From the NCBI GenBank assembly GCA_949775045.1, contig OX459100.1:10576331-10640330 (forward strand): a DNA stretch of 64,000 bases, read 5' to 3'. Position numbers and translations under genes: made by a program. This stretch comes from Metridium senile. Its lineage: Eukaryota; Cnidaria; Anthozoa; Actiniaria; Metridiidae. The notes below the pieces were generated by a model that was not told the origin of the DNA, made no database searches, and saw only the letters and a list, made by a program, of their open reading frames with translations. Positions 1 through 11,181 of the stretch are shown here, one piece after another. Position 1 is the first letter of the stretch. Each line of letters starts with the position of its first letter.

Positions 1-180
1 ATTATCATTGGTTACTGAAGATAAATAGATAAATAAATGAATGAATGACTGACTGACTAAATGAATAAATGAATGGATGGATGGATGGATGGATGGATGG
101 ATGGATGGATGGATGGATGGATGGATGGATGGATAAATAAAAAAAAAAAAATAAACGAAAGAAAGAAAGAAAAAAAAAAA
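1..180. repeat. Tetranucleotide microsatellite (GGAT/GAAT)n
   Basis: Imperfect GAAT/GACT tetranucleotides lead into a clean GGAT run at about 73-134, followed by A-rich sequence. The open frame across it on the minus strand (repeated Ile-His-Pro-Ser) comes from the repeat and is not a gene. A related tract lies at 63,130-63,650. Confidence 0.9.
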
Positions 181-227
181 GGAGAGTGAAAGAAGGAATA
201 GAAAACATTAGCTGATCGAACTATAAA

Positions 228-2791
228 CTAATTACCATTATTTGTTTTCTTTCGCTTGTTGGATTTTGTAGGCGTATCGTTCTTTCGTTTGTTGTTAGGC
301 ACCGACGGCGGTGTTTTTGAAAGGCTTTCGGTGTTTTCATTGATACCACTAGTCGACGGTGTTGGATGGGCGGTTTCTATGTGAACACGCAGTGGAGCCA
401 AGTTTTGGAATTTTGCATCACACTTGTTACAGGAATATTCTCTTACAACTCCATTTCTTTTATGAATCTTCTCGTGACGCTGAAGATTGGATTTTCGATT
501 AAAGTTTTTCTCACAGGTTGAACATTTGAAGCTGATTTTCTTATCATGGATTTTTCTATGGCGGCGAAGATTGTATTCACGTTTGAAGAGTTTTCCGCAA
601 GTTTGACATTCATAATTTTCACCGATTCCCTAATAAATGAATAAATAAATAAATGTAAACGAAAAAAATAAATAAATATGTAATTCTAGAGAAACCACGG
701 TGAGAATAAAGGATGAACATAATTAGGTGAGTAATCTGTGAATCAATAATTGAAAACTAAGAGAAATATTTAGTGTATTTATTAGTTATTTCAAAAATTA
801 AATACCTCACTACCAGCACCAGTCTGATCAACTTCTTCGTGGAACACAACTTCAATGGGAGAAGGGGTAAAATCATCTTCCTAGAGATATAAACCAAAAA
901 AAAAAATTATTGAGAATCAAAATAAAATCTTATACTATGGATAAATATCTTGTATAACCATTGTTTCATCATTAGCATCATCATTAGCATCACAACACAT
1001 TATTTGACAATGAGTATAAAATTCTCAAACAATACTAACCTCTCTTTGATGAAAAACTTCCGACGCTTCCAATCTTACTTGAGGAATAGAAACCCTTTCC
1101 TAAATAATCAGAATAAATATTCATCAATGAAGGTAATAAAGTAAGGAAAAAATAAAGTAATCAAAAACTTACTAAATCGATTTCCCAGTCAGACCATGGT
1201 TCAAAGAATTCAAGTGGTATTTCATCATGATAGTCCTAATTTAATAGTAAGACAAAAGTTTAGCAAAGAATTCATTTTTGCAGAATATATATATAAGAGA
1301 GAAAGAGAGTATGAAAGAGAGAGAGAGAGATAGATATATTTTAGAGATTCATTTGTATAAAGATGTTACATAATCACTGTAGTATTATTAGCATCATTTC
1401 AAAATTAGTTAACAATGGTTATACAATTCTCAAACAATACTAACCTCTCTTTGACGAATAACTCCCGATGCTTCCAATCTTACTTGAGGAATAGAAACCC
1501 TTTCCTAAATAATCAGAATAAATATTCGTCAAGGAAGGTAATAAAGTAAGGAAAAAAAAAAATAAAGTAATCAAAAACTTACTAAATCGATTTCCCAGTC
1601 AGACCATGGTTCAAAGAATCCATCTGGAATATCATCACAGTCCTAGTAAAACAATAGTTCATTAACAAACAATACATTTATTTAGTGTTGAAAGAGAAAG
1701 ACCGAAAACAAAATGGATATAAAAAGAAGTGAACTTATGATTTATCATATCGATTTGTTAGATTATCTGCAACGAACATGGCTTTAACACTATTTTTAAA
1801 CAACGCGATTATCAATGAAGAAGGCCGTCACCACGTAGAGGACCGTCACATTGAGTATAAACCGGAAAAATCAAGGTTTACAATTCCAAAAGAAAGAATT
1901 TTCGAACTAATATGGGAGGTGATTCTCGAAGCCCGAGAAGATAATAACAAATTACTAGTACAACTTGATAACGGCTATGATGGTTACATCGATAAAGTGA
2001 TACTAAGGAAAGAGTACGATTACGTAATAGGAACTGCAATTGGTGGAAAAAGAGAAGTTAAAGCTATGAAAGTGGTGATAACAAGATCTAAGTTAAAAAC
2101 TGCCTACCCGATTTGGGAACGACTTGGTATGGATGGGAAAATTAAAGATGAAGAACAAGAAGAAGAAGAAGCATTAGACAGTGAAGGGTACTACATGGAT
2201 AAAGGTAGGTATACAGAAGAAGAATTAATAGAAGAAGAAGATGATGATGATGAGGTGTATGGAACAAGTACTTATTTCGATGAAAAAGAACATTTCTTTG
2301 AAGAACTTTGGGATTAATTTTTTATAACTTATGATTTGTTTAGTTTTATCTTATTTGAAGTTGAAATTGATTTAAATCTTAATACTCACGATTTGTGGTT
2401 CTGCAACCTTTTCTCTTTCGGGAAACACATTACTAAAAAACTGGTCACAGTTAAAACTTTCATCTAGTTGATTCTGACTCAAAACAAATTCATCTAAGTC
2501 AAATGATGCCTGTTCGGTTATACCAAGGTCGAGATCACATGTAAAACTATCATTTAGTTGATTCTGACTAGAAACAAATTCATCTAAGTCAAATGATGGA
2601 TGTTCGATTATTCCAAGGTCGACCAGTTGGGTGGCTGTGTATTCACGAAACTGAAAACAAATTAACAAAACTTTTAGAATAATGTTTTAATTTTTTTTTT
2701 ACTTAAGATAGAATGTTATTATTGAAAGTTGATAAAGTTTACTCACCAATGAAAAATCACAATCAGCAGTGTTAAAGTAGAATCCCGCCAT
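228..2791 (-). CDS. C2H2 zinc-finger protein, 8 exons, 341 aa
   Basis: Exons in transcript order: 2791-2747, 2650-2390, 1642-1583, 1504-1445, 1235-1173, 1099-1040, 880-806, 629-228. Every intron is GT-AG and every junction is phase 0. The start is the ATG at 2791 (MAGFYFNTADCDFSL) and the stop is at 228-230. The N-terminal half is acidic and repetitive: two copies of a unit containing SFDLDEF, then two copies of an exon pair encoding FFEPWSDWEIDL and ERVSIPQVRLEAS. The last exon encodes three C2H2 fingers (starting YECQTCGKLF, FKCSTCEKNF and YSCNKCDAKF) and a basic Lys/Arg-rich tail resembling a nuclear localisation signal. Inference: a nuclear DNA-binding regulator with an acidic, possibly activating, N-terminus. 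I cannot assign a subfamily. Exon ends are predicted from splice sites and frame without transcript support. Confidence 0.8.
1026..1642 (-). repeat. Tandem duplication of an exon pair and its introns
   Basis: Roughly 1,026-1,235 and 1,430-1,642 are near-copies that include exon, intron and splice-site sequence. Both encode a DxxDE/IP..FFEPWSDWEIDL exon followed by an ERVSIPQVRLEAS exon. The introns between them also match, so this is a recent genomic duplication. It adds about 40 residues in frame because all exons are phase 0. Confidence 0.88.
1778..2317 (+). CDS. Uncharacterised acidic protein nested in a zinc-finger gene intron
   Basis: A 179-residue intronless ORF starts at the ATG MALTLFLNN and stops at 2317. 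It sits on the strand opposite the zinc-finger gene and fills most of that gene's second intron (1643-2389). The first 115 residues look like a compact folded domain with mixed charged and hydrophobic segments (FTIPKERIFELIWEVI, YDYVIGTAIGG). The last 60 are strongly acidic (EEQEEEEALDSEG, EEEDDDDEVYG) and end FFEELWD, recalling the FFEPWSDWE motif of the host gene. No known domain is recognised. Balanced composition and lack of simple repeats argue that it is real. No function is proposed. Confidence 0.55.
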   Translation: MALTLFLNNAIINEEGRHHVEDRHIEYKPEKSRFTIPKERIFELIWEVILEAREDNNKLLVQLDNGYDGYIDKVILRKEYDYVIGTAIGGKREVKAMKVVITRSKLKTAYPIWERLGMDGKIKDEEQEEEEALDSEGYYMDKGRYTEEELIEEEDDDDEVYGTSTYFDEKEHFFEELWD

Positions 2792-3216
2792 TAGAACTTA
2801 TTTAGTATGAACTAAGAATATGGTTATCACTAAAGTGAGTATAAGCAAACTCACGCTTGTTTTGTAAATAATATGTGACGTACGTTGTTAGCAATTGTCA
2901 AACTAAGCTGGTATATCCAGGCTAGATAAAGAACTTTTGTTTGTAAAAAATGAGTAATGAGCGTCATTGCTTTATCAATATGTTTGTTATGATAATTTGT
3001 AAAAAACGTTTTTTGCAAACTAAGGGAGTTTTATATTTGTTAAATCTAAACAGAAAATTTAATCTGTCCTTAATGTTTAACAGAGTTGGTTATTCATAGA
3101 GAAAATAAATAAAACAATTTTTTTTTTCACTTTATAAAAGTATTTTATTGAGAAAACTTACAGGTAATTACACAACATTGACTTATATATCAAAAAGGAT
3201 TTACAAGTAATCAATT
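2792..3216. other. Intergenic, no feature seen
   Basis: AT-rich spacer between the start of the zinc-finger gene and the 3' end of the PC4-domain gene, both transcribed leftwards. It should hold the zinc-finger promoter, but no clear TATA box or repeat stands out. Confidence 0.5.
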
Positions 3217-3639
3217 CTAGTTTCTAAATGAAGATTTAAGTTTTCCTCCGGTTCTAAAACAAGAGATAGCATTCGTAAATAGTTTTTTCTTCGGTGGTTC
3301 GTTTATTACTTCAGGTCTTTTACAGTTTTTTGGTGTACTTTGATTCCTTGGTAGATTTGGTTGTTCATTTTCAATCGCTGACAATAATTCTTCGTCATCT
3401 CCTGGTTGTGTGGTCATTGAACAAGTATCAATCATAACATCCAACATTTCGGTTAAATCGTCCATCACTTTTTTCAGTTCCTCAAACTCCTCGATCGATA
3501 GTGCAATTCCAAATTTCGTAGGAATGTTTTTTCTTTCTTCGATATCAATATATTTTCGGATATGCACTCTAATCTTTCCTTGGAATTCTTTGACGGTAGC
3601 ATGATAACCTCTCTCACCTAGCTTGAATAAACTTGCCAT
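3217..3639 (-). CDS. PC4 (p15) C-terminal-domain protein, single exon, 140 aa
   Basis: Residues 5-65 resemble the PC4/SUB1 ssDNA-binding domain: FKLGERGYHATVKEFQGKIR, then HIRKYID, then a GIALSIEEFEELKK helix. This follows the PC4 pattern of a conserved glycine, a V-x-x-F-x-G-K strand, a D/H-I-R-x-Y strand and a terminal helix. PC4 proteins bind single-stranded DNA and act as transcription cofactors. Here the domain is N-terminal and is followed by about 75 residues of low-complexity, Lys/Pro-containing tail (EPPKKKLF, possible NLS). In human SUB1 the domain is C-terminal, so this is a relative and not a plain SUB1 orthologue. The start MASLFKLGERGY is the only Met before the domain. It lies downstream of the zinc-finger gene's 5' side and may be independent or derived from a mobile element. 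Confidence 0.72.
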   Translation of the reverse strand: MASLFKLGERGYHATVKEFQGKIRVHIRKYIDIEERKNIPTKFGIALSIEEFEELKKVMDDLTEMLDVMIDTCSMTTQPGDDEELLSAIENEQPNLPRNQSTPKNCKRPEVINEPPKKKLFTNAISCFRTGGKLKSSFRN

Positions 3640-3960
3640 TTTCTCTGCAGTAGTAACTTCGTTTGAGCTTAAATAAATATTTCTTGAAGAGTAATAATAA
3701 TTTCAAAACTCCCGCGCTATATATCTATTCTGTGGAACAAAAGAACTGTTCAGACTTGCCCGCTTGCGTTATTGGGTTACCATGACGATTGAATAAATTA
3801 ATTCACCAATTCACTCAATGTTTGACGTCAAACCATTGAATAAATTAAGTCACTTGAATAAATTAAGTCAGACACTCAAGTTAATTTATGTGGTCACTCA
3901 CAATTCGCTCCAATTCACTCCTAGTCGCTCGAAAAAAGGGGTCGAATCATCCAAACAATA
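3640..3960. other. Intergenic with a short tandem motif
   Basis: Upstream region of the PC4-domain gene. At about 3,836-3,875 the motif TGAATAAATTAAGTCA is tandemly repeated two to three times, and related forms occur at 3,790-3,805. No coding signal. Confidence 0.5.
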
Positions 3961-5751
3961 CTACTGACATAGTTCGAGCCATTTGTGGTTTATAGAATCA
4001 AATGCTTTCTTTACATCAACCCATATACATGACAGGTTCTTTCTTCTGATTTCAGCGTCTTCTATTACCGCTTTGTCTATGGCGAGATTATCGATGCATC
4101 CCATTGAGCCGGTAGAGCAGCCTCTTTGGTCTATTTGCATATATTTGTATTGTTCTTGGTGGTCTTTGAGTTTGGAGTCGATTAGTGATGTGATTGCCTT
4201 GTACATGGTGTTCAACAGTGTGATAGGCCTGTGATCTTTTGCTTTTGGGTTTGCGGTTTTTGGTATCATTAAGCATTTGCCTTCCGTAAGCCATTGCGGG
4301 AGTGGTATTTCGTTGTTGATAATTTCCGAAAGTGCAGTTGCTATTCCTTTGAAATGGGTTGTTAGCTTTTTGATCCAATAGTTGGTGATTTTGTCATAAC
4401 CAGGTGAGCTCCAGTTTCTTTTGTCCTTTATGCTGGTGTGTATATCTTTCTCATCTATGTTTACTTCATGACGCGATAAAGGTGGTAGTGTTTCCATGAT
4501 TGCTTCCCTTACGTTGTTTATCCATGTTGCGTCGAGGTTGATTTCTTTTTCAATTTCCCAGATGGGTCTCCAAAAGCTTTCGAAGTCGTCTTTACTGAGA
4601 TTTGTAGAGCAATTTTCTTTTGGCAGTCTGTTTGGTTCTTTGTACTCCGGACGTGTGTTGTTAGCGTCCGCTTTAATTACGTTCTTGCAATGATCATAAA
4701 ACTTTGACTCATTTCTATCAAACCATTTGTTAGCGTTCTGTCTCTTTAATACTTTAGTTTTCTTGTCTCGTTGGTGTTTTAGTATTCTTAGCTGCTGGAT
4801 TTTTGCTTCTTTAAGTTGAAATAGTGAATCTTTCGTTATTTTAGTCTTTACTTCATTCTTCATCCATTTCCTGTTTGTCTTTAGTTTTTTTGTAAGTTTT
4901 CCGTTCTTTATGAGTCTTCGTGTTTCCTCTGTTATCTGTGAACATTCTCTTCTCAGCTTCTCAATTTTCTTTTCTATTTCCATTTGCCACTTAGGTTTTC
5001 TTTCCTTCTTTGTGTTGTTTTTCTTTCCTCTTTGTTTTTCGCCATTGTGATTTCTCCACGCGACCGCTATTGCGTATATTGCACAGTTGGCTTCCCACAA
5101 GTATTCCCTTGGTGCTGTTGCTGGCGTTGTTGTTATAAGTGTTCTGCTGATTTCATTAAGAACCTTAATTTCATCATTATTCGGGGTCTTCTTTGTGAAC
5201 GTTGTTTGCTGTCTGTTGTTCAGCTTTTGTTCTTTTGTTTCTTGGAAGATCGCTTGTGCGTATTCTAAAAGACTGGCATACTTGTCTGGGATCGTATTTG
5301 ATTTTTCTATAGGCTCATATTCCCTAGAGTGTAGTTGTTGTTGTTGCTGGTTTTGTTCAGGTTCGTTGGAGCGCTGTTCGTTTAGTTCTTTTGTTATGTT
5401 CTGGATATTCATATTCGTTTTTTTCATTAAATTTGCATAATGGTCTCGAAGATTTTGTGCTGTTTTTCCTAAGGTTGCGTATCCTTTTTCGTCCCATATC
5501 TTTTTTGTTAAATCCATGATTCCTAGTTTGTCTTCGTTGTCCTTTCTTGGGCATTGTGCTGATTGGTGTAAGGCTTCAGCTTGTTTTCTAGAGTCAATTA
5601 GAGCAGTGTTCATGTCCACGGTCCATTTGGTTCTTGTTCTTCGTCGTTCAGCATTCGCTTGTCCATCTTCAGTTGAAGAGTTCGTCTGGGCTCGAATGTG
5701 TCTAGACATGTTGGTAAGCAGGACAAATAATAAAATAGTGGCAAAACGCAT
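3961..5751 (-). mobile_element. Non-LTR reverse transcriptase ORF, truncated within the RT domain
   Basis: A 596-codon ORF reads leftwards from 5751. It begins with a hydrophobic stretch and a basic region with Trp-containing, Myb-like sequence (RTRTKWTVDMNTALIDSRKQ), then a long Lys/Arg-rich linker. The N-terminal half of a reverse transcriptase follows: WSSPGYDKITNYWIKKL, LMIPKTANPKAKDHRPITLL, QRGCSTGSMGCIDNLAIDKA and motif A, WVDVKKAFDSINHKWL. The ORF stops right after motif A, so the catalytic DD box, thumb and any C-terminal endonuclease are missing. The overall pattern suggests an endonuclease-late (R2-like) lineage, but the clade is uncertain. The truncation is at the 3' side of the coding sequence, which is unusual for simple LINE insertions. 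Confidence 0.85.
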
Positions 5752-5831
5752 TATTTGAGCGTTAAGATGGATTTTAAGTAGGAGCAGTACGACTTGCGTC
5801 TGTACGCTACGGCCGACTGATGATGATTCAG

Positions 5832-6458
<627 letters not shown>

Positions 6459-6513
<55 letters not shown>
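6459..6513. repeat. (ATT)n microsatellite after a poly(A) tail
   Basis: About 18 ATT units directly after the retroelement A-run. Its right edge coincides with the left edge of the duplicated importin-4 block. Confidence 0.92.
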
Positions 6514-6719
6514 ATCTGACATACCCTGTGATATCTTCTTCGTCGTCATCAAGTTCCTCGTCCAATTCTTCATCTTCCAGCAAGAAAGATGGGTCATTCT
6601 CACTAGCATAATGAGTCTACAACATGAACAATAATAGTTCTTTTAAAATAGATGTTATGTAATCTTCTTGCCAGGGTGACACATTATGCCGCAACTAGTG
6701 GATTTCATTCTTATTCTTA

Positions 6720-6850
6720 GCCATCACTATCATCATTATCATTACCAGCACGGCCCATCATTATCATAACCATCATCATCATCATTATTACTATCATCTC
6801 CATCATTATCACCATCATCATCATTTTCATCATCATCATTATACCTATCC
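6720..6850. repeat. (CAT)n microsatellite
   Basis: Imperfect CAT/CATTAT repeats in the intron-derived part of the pseudogene block. The counterpart in the true gene is at 54,880-55,060. Confidence 0.85.
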
Positions 6851-7188
6851 CATCAATTTGCATTAAAAGAAAATCAAGATAAATTGTTCAAAGCAAAACA
6901 GTTTTACTGACCCAAGGGGTACTATCATCTCAACAAACCACCCAACCCCTCTTCCCACCCCCAACACACAAATACACAGAGACGCTGATGAGGTGAAAAA
7001 ATGGCTACAATACTTACGACGATTCCTTCTGCAGACTGCAGTGTGTCCAACATATACTTCATGATTTCTTGTAGAAATAGCGACATGTTGGTCTTCAAGA
7101 TGGTCGACACAGACGCAAAACAAACCATATCTGTAAAGTAACAAGCAGGGATGGATGAGAAAGTGTTAATGAAAAAATGTTATCACTT

Positions 7189-7765
7189 AGCAATAGAAAA
7201 CACATTTGAATTTACTCTGAATTGAGGCTATCCCTGTGCAAATATGCATCTTATCAAAATATAGTACAATAGAAAACACATTTGAATTTACTCTGAATTG
7301 AGGCTATCCCTGTGCAAATATGCCTCTTATCAAAATGTAGTAGAATAGAAAACACATTTGAATTTACTTTGAATTGAGGCTATCCCTGTGCAAATATGCC
7401 TCTTATCAAAATGTAGTAGAATAGAAAACACATTTTGAATTTACTTTGAATTGAGGCTATCCCTGTGCAAATATGCCTCTTATCAAAATGTAGTAGAATA
7501 GAAAACACATTTGAATTTACTCTGAATTGAGGCTATCCCTGTGCAAATATGCCTCTTATCAAAATGTAGTACAATAGAAAACACATTTGAATTTACTCTG
7601 AATTGAGGCTATCCCTGTGCAAATATGCCTCTTATCAAAATGTAGTACAATAGAAAACCAGGAGCCCATGGGCTCCTGAGAAAACACATTTTGAATTTAC
7701 TTTGAATTGAGGCTATCCCTGTGCAAATGCATCTCTTATCAAAATATAGTACAGCGGTGTTATAG
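7189..7765. repeat. 76-bp tandem repeat, about 7 units
   Basis: The unit contains CACATTTGAATTTACT and GAGGCTATCCCTGTGC and is repeated about seven times with few differences. One unit carries an inserted perfect 20-bp palindrome at 7,659-7,678 (centre CCCATGGG). The orthologous site in the importin-4 intron (55,390-55,990) has two units, and a dispersed relative at 26,700-26,835 has one, so the array has expanded in this copy. Confidence 0.9.
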
Positions 7766-7904
7766 ATAACATGAAACTAGTTTATTTGTAAAAAAAAAAC
7801 TGGCTGTTTGTACGTACATGCATTGCATAGATCTGGATCCCTGTCATTAGCTAGAAGATTCTAGAAAAAACAAAAAAAGTGATACATATAATTAGTTGTT
7901 ATAT

Positions 7905-8075
7905 AGCTAATCATTTTGACTATATAACGAGCATTCTCATTGGTTGATAGATGCTCACGTGATACTAGTTAAATCTAACTGTATCCCAACCGGGATACAA
8001 GTGCCCAGCGCATTGAATAAAAATTCAAATTTTCTTAATTGACTTGTCTAAAACGATTAGCTATATAACAAAACG
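7905..8075. mobile_element. Short hairpin (MITE-like) element at a duplication breakpoint
   Basis: GTTATATAGCTAATC near 7,907 is matched in reverse complement by GATTAGCTATATAAC near 8,055. It starts where homology to the importin-4 gene ends. Confidence 0.5.
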
Positions 8076-8838
8076 CTTAATCTATCATCACTGTCCATAG
8101 CAGTGCCGTTTACCTAGTACGGATTTGAGCAGATAGAGAACAATAGGATTATAAGGGCTAGGTACCCTGGTATCTTATGTACCTTCGGGGGCAGTTAAAG
8201 AAGTTACCGATTAGTAACCGAGTGACGATCGCTTTTAATACTAGATAGACCAATATCACGAGATTGAAATAGGAGCTAGACATATAAGGACAAAGGTCAA
8301 GGGAATAACAAAGCAAGCAAATAAGCGACCGTTGGTAACAATAAATACACGGAGCGGATTGCAAACGAATACAAACGCGAATGATACTCTGCTGCCCATG
8401 TTCGTACCCTACTGAGGCAGGTGTTGGTGCGCAATTTTTTCCTGTCATTTAGCTTGTTAACTTCGCGCTGATTGGCTAGATACATTTTCTTGTATCATCT
8501 AGTGAGTGATCAAGCGATTCACAAATACACACATTCGCCAAAATATAGGACTAAAATCAGATAATATTTTTTTATGAATATAATATTTAATATTTAATTT
8601 AAGATACATAAATATTAAGTGTATTTGAGACTTGCATAAAATTTCAAACAAATTATGATGACAAATTTAATGTACAAACAAGACGCATAACTGCGTAATC
8701 TCGGGATTCTCTTTAATGTGCAAACTAATTTTAATGTATACACCTAATTTCAAAAACGTTGCCATACAAATAGAACATTTGTACTTTTGGAATACATTAA
8801 AAAGACAAAGGAAGATCACAGAAGATCAACACGAAAAA
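8076..8838. other. Non-coding, no feature recognised
   Basis: AT-rich sequence with only short, composition-unconvincing frames. I see no domain, splice pattern or repeat. Confidence 0.5.
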
Positions 8839-8981
8839 AACTTACATTTGACAAACTTATTATAACACTAATACATTAGTTAAAGGTTTATTATCATTAT
8901 TGGAGTGTTTAGGTTAAATCATACACAGAATAACATGTGTTTTATTACGTGATTTGAATCGAAGTACTGTTGGGTTTGTGT
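8839..8981 (+). repeat. Left 143-bp direct repeat flanking a foldback element
   Basis: Matches 11,035-11,181 in the same orientation with few differences (start AACTTACATTTG, end near ACTGTTG-GTTTGTGT). The pair brackets the 2-kb foldback element at 8,992-10,991. Confidence 0.85.
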
Positions 8982-8991
8982 CAGCCGGTTC

Positions 8992-10991
8992 TTAAGGTGG
9001 ATCACTATAGTTTTCGGAAAGCCACACAAGGCCGTTTTAAACGTCGTTTTGACAAACTTCCCAATTTTCGATTGACCCGAAACTTTTACAGATTATCAGT
9101 CTTAGACTGAAATTTAAAACAATATACTTTGTTTTTAGATTTGTATTTTAATAGCAGCGATATACAAGAAAAACAGAAATCAGTTGCGCTTAAATTGTAG
9201 ACGAACGCGATGAGATCTCGAAAAGCGGCTACAACCACAGTAAACTACAACACTAGGCACCCAAAATATCAAAGAATTAGAGAAATCTGTATGTTTGATT
9301 ACGAGAAAATTACAGATATATTTTGTACTTTGTAGTTTTGAGTGTTAGAAGGAATCACTCAATGTGTGGCAATGTGACTTACAATAACTGAACAAATAGC
9401 GCCCAAAAACCGTCAAAACCTTCCCTGTACATATATGTCTTTAGTTACTAAGTTTGAGACAATAAATCGTTCACAGTATTGAGAAATTATTTTTTTTCCT
9501 TAGAGATGTTAGAGCTTGACTTCAAGCGAAAACACATCACTGTTGCGCTTTTCTAGAAATATTCAAAACTGCCGTTTATATTTTTCTGTAAAATTCACAA
9601 ACTCTTCTCCAAAGTACTAGAAATGTTATCCTGAAGCTTCATTTCAATTGAGGCATTTAAACGTGGTAAAAAAAAAATTAAACTCGTTCGGATGTTCACG
9701 GCCGCTAATGATGCAAATCTGCGTTACATTCTGGAGTCACGACGCAATACACCGTGACGGTTTTGGTTGAGTTATTACTTCCGGCGATAAAAGAAAGAGC
9801 CAGGGAAGGGAGGGGAGGGCTGGAGCTAAGTTGGTATAGAAATAAATGGGGAAAAAAGCAACGACTTAAGATGATTAATTTTGTTTTTAATGCTTCTTTC
9901 TTCTTAAGATATTTGAATTACGTGGCAATCACAAAAACTAATCTTCAGTTAATTTGTACAATGCTTGTACTAAATCCACAAAACATATAGCACTTTATGA
10001 TAATAAATTTCGCTAATTTCTTCATTCCATTGTTCTTTTGTTAGTTGTGACTTTTTATTCGCAGGTATTTTGAGAGAAAAGGTAACTAATTTGCAATTCA
10101 TTTCACAAATTCAACTGGCACAAAGGAATGTATCATACATGCAGTCAGATGTAATCAAAAGAACAATGGAATGAAGCAATTAGCGAAATTTATTTTTATC
10201 GCCGGAAGTAATAACTCAACCAAAACCGTCACGGTGTATTGCGTCGTGACTCCAGAATGTAACGCAGATTTGCATCATTAGCGGCCGTGAACATCCGAAC
10301 GAGTTTAATTTTTTTTTACCACGTTTAAATGCCTCAATTGAAATGAAGCTTCAAGATAACATTTCTAGTACTTTGGAGAAGAGTTTGTGAATTTTACAGA
10401 AAAATATAAACGGCAGTTTTGAATATTTCTAGAAAAGCGCAACAGTGATGTGTTTTCGCTTGAAGTCAAGCTCTAACATCTCTAAGGAAAAAAATAATTT
10501 CTCAATACTGTGAACGATTTATTGTCTCAAACTTAGTAACTAAAGACATATATGTACAGGGAAGGTTTTGACGGTTTTTGAGCGCTATTTGTTCAGTTAT
10601 TGTAAGTCACATTGCCACACATTGAGTGATTCCTTCTAACACTCAAAACTACAAAGTACAAAATATATCTGTAATTTTCTCGAAATCAAACATACAGATT
10701 TCTCTAATTCTTTGATATTTTGGGTGCCTAGTGTTGTAGTTTACTGTGGTTGTAGCCGCTTTTCGAGATCTCATCGCGTTCGTCTACAATTTAAGCGCAA
10801 CTGATTTCTGTTTTTCTTGTATATCGCTGCTATTAAAATACAAATCTAAAAACAAAGTATATTGTTTTAAATTTCAGTCTAAGACTGATAATCTGTAAAA
10901 GTTTCAGGTCAATCGAAAATTGGGAAGTTTGTCAAAACGACGTTTAAAACGGCCTGATGTGGCTTTTCAAAACTATAGTGATCCACCTTAA
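8992..10991. mobile_element. 2-kb foldback element with TTAAGGTGG termini
   Basis: Two arms of about 800 bp are near-perfect reverse complements: 8,992-9,790 against 10,195-10,991. An inner stem pairs 9,997-10,040 with 10,155-10,200. The left arm carries about 205 bp (9,791-9,996) not matched on the right. Both ends are TTAA followed by GGTGG reading inward. There is no transposase-like ORF, so the element is presumably non-autonomous and mobilised in trans. It shares its termini with two elements at 33.8-37.1 kb. Confidence 0.88.
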
Positions 10992-11034
10992 GCGCTTTCA
11001 AAACTGATCGCTTGTCGGCAATAAACTCGGCGAA

Positions 11035-11181
11035 AACTTACATTTGTCAAACTTATTATAACACTAATACATTAGTTAAAGGCTCATTATTTATCATCAT
11101 TGGAGTGTTTAGCTTTAATCATACACAGAATAACATGTATTTTATTACGTGATTTGAATCGAAATACTGTTGTGTATGTGT
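11035..11181 (+). repeat. Right 147-bp direct repeat flanking a foldback element
   Basis: Partner of 8,839-8,981, in the same orientation. Confidence 0.85.

Larger units (their letters stand above)
6515..7904 (-). pseudogene. Decayed copy of importin-4 exons 12-14
   Basis: This block is homologous, through exons and introns, to 54,516-56,095 of the importin-4 gene. Copies are: exon 14 at 6616-6525 (92 nt, frame intact, splice sites kept); exon 13 at 7130-7018 (113 nt against 112, one extra T shifts the frame after YGLF); exon 12 at 7860-7818 (43 nt against 44, the DPDLRRC codons are damaged). With frame damage in two of three exons and no complete gene around it, this is a pseudogene fragment. 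The homology stops near 7,904 and resumes near 20,640. Confidence 0.88.

Noticed and set aside
6525..7130. Second functional importin-4 gene
   Set aside because: Exon copies 12 and 13 have indels, exon 11 is half deleted, and no flanking exons exist in the expected places.
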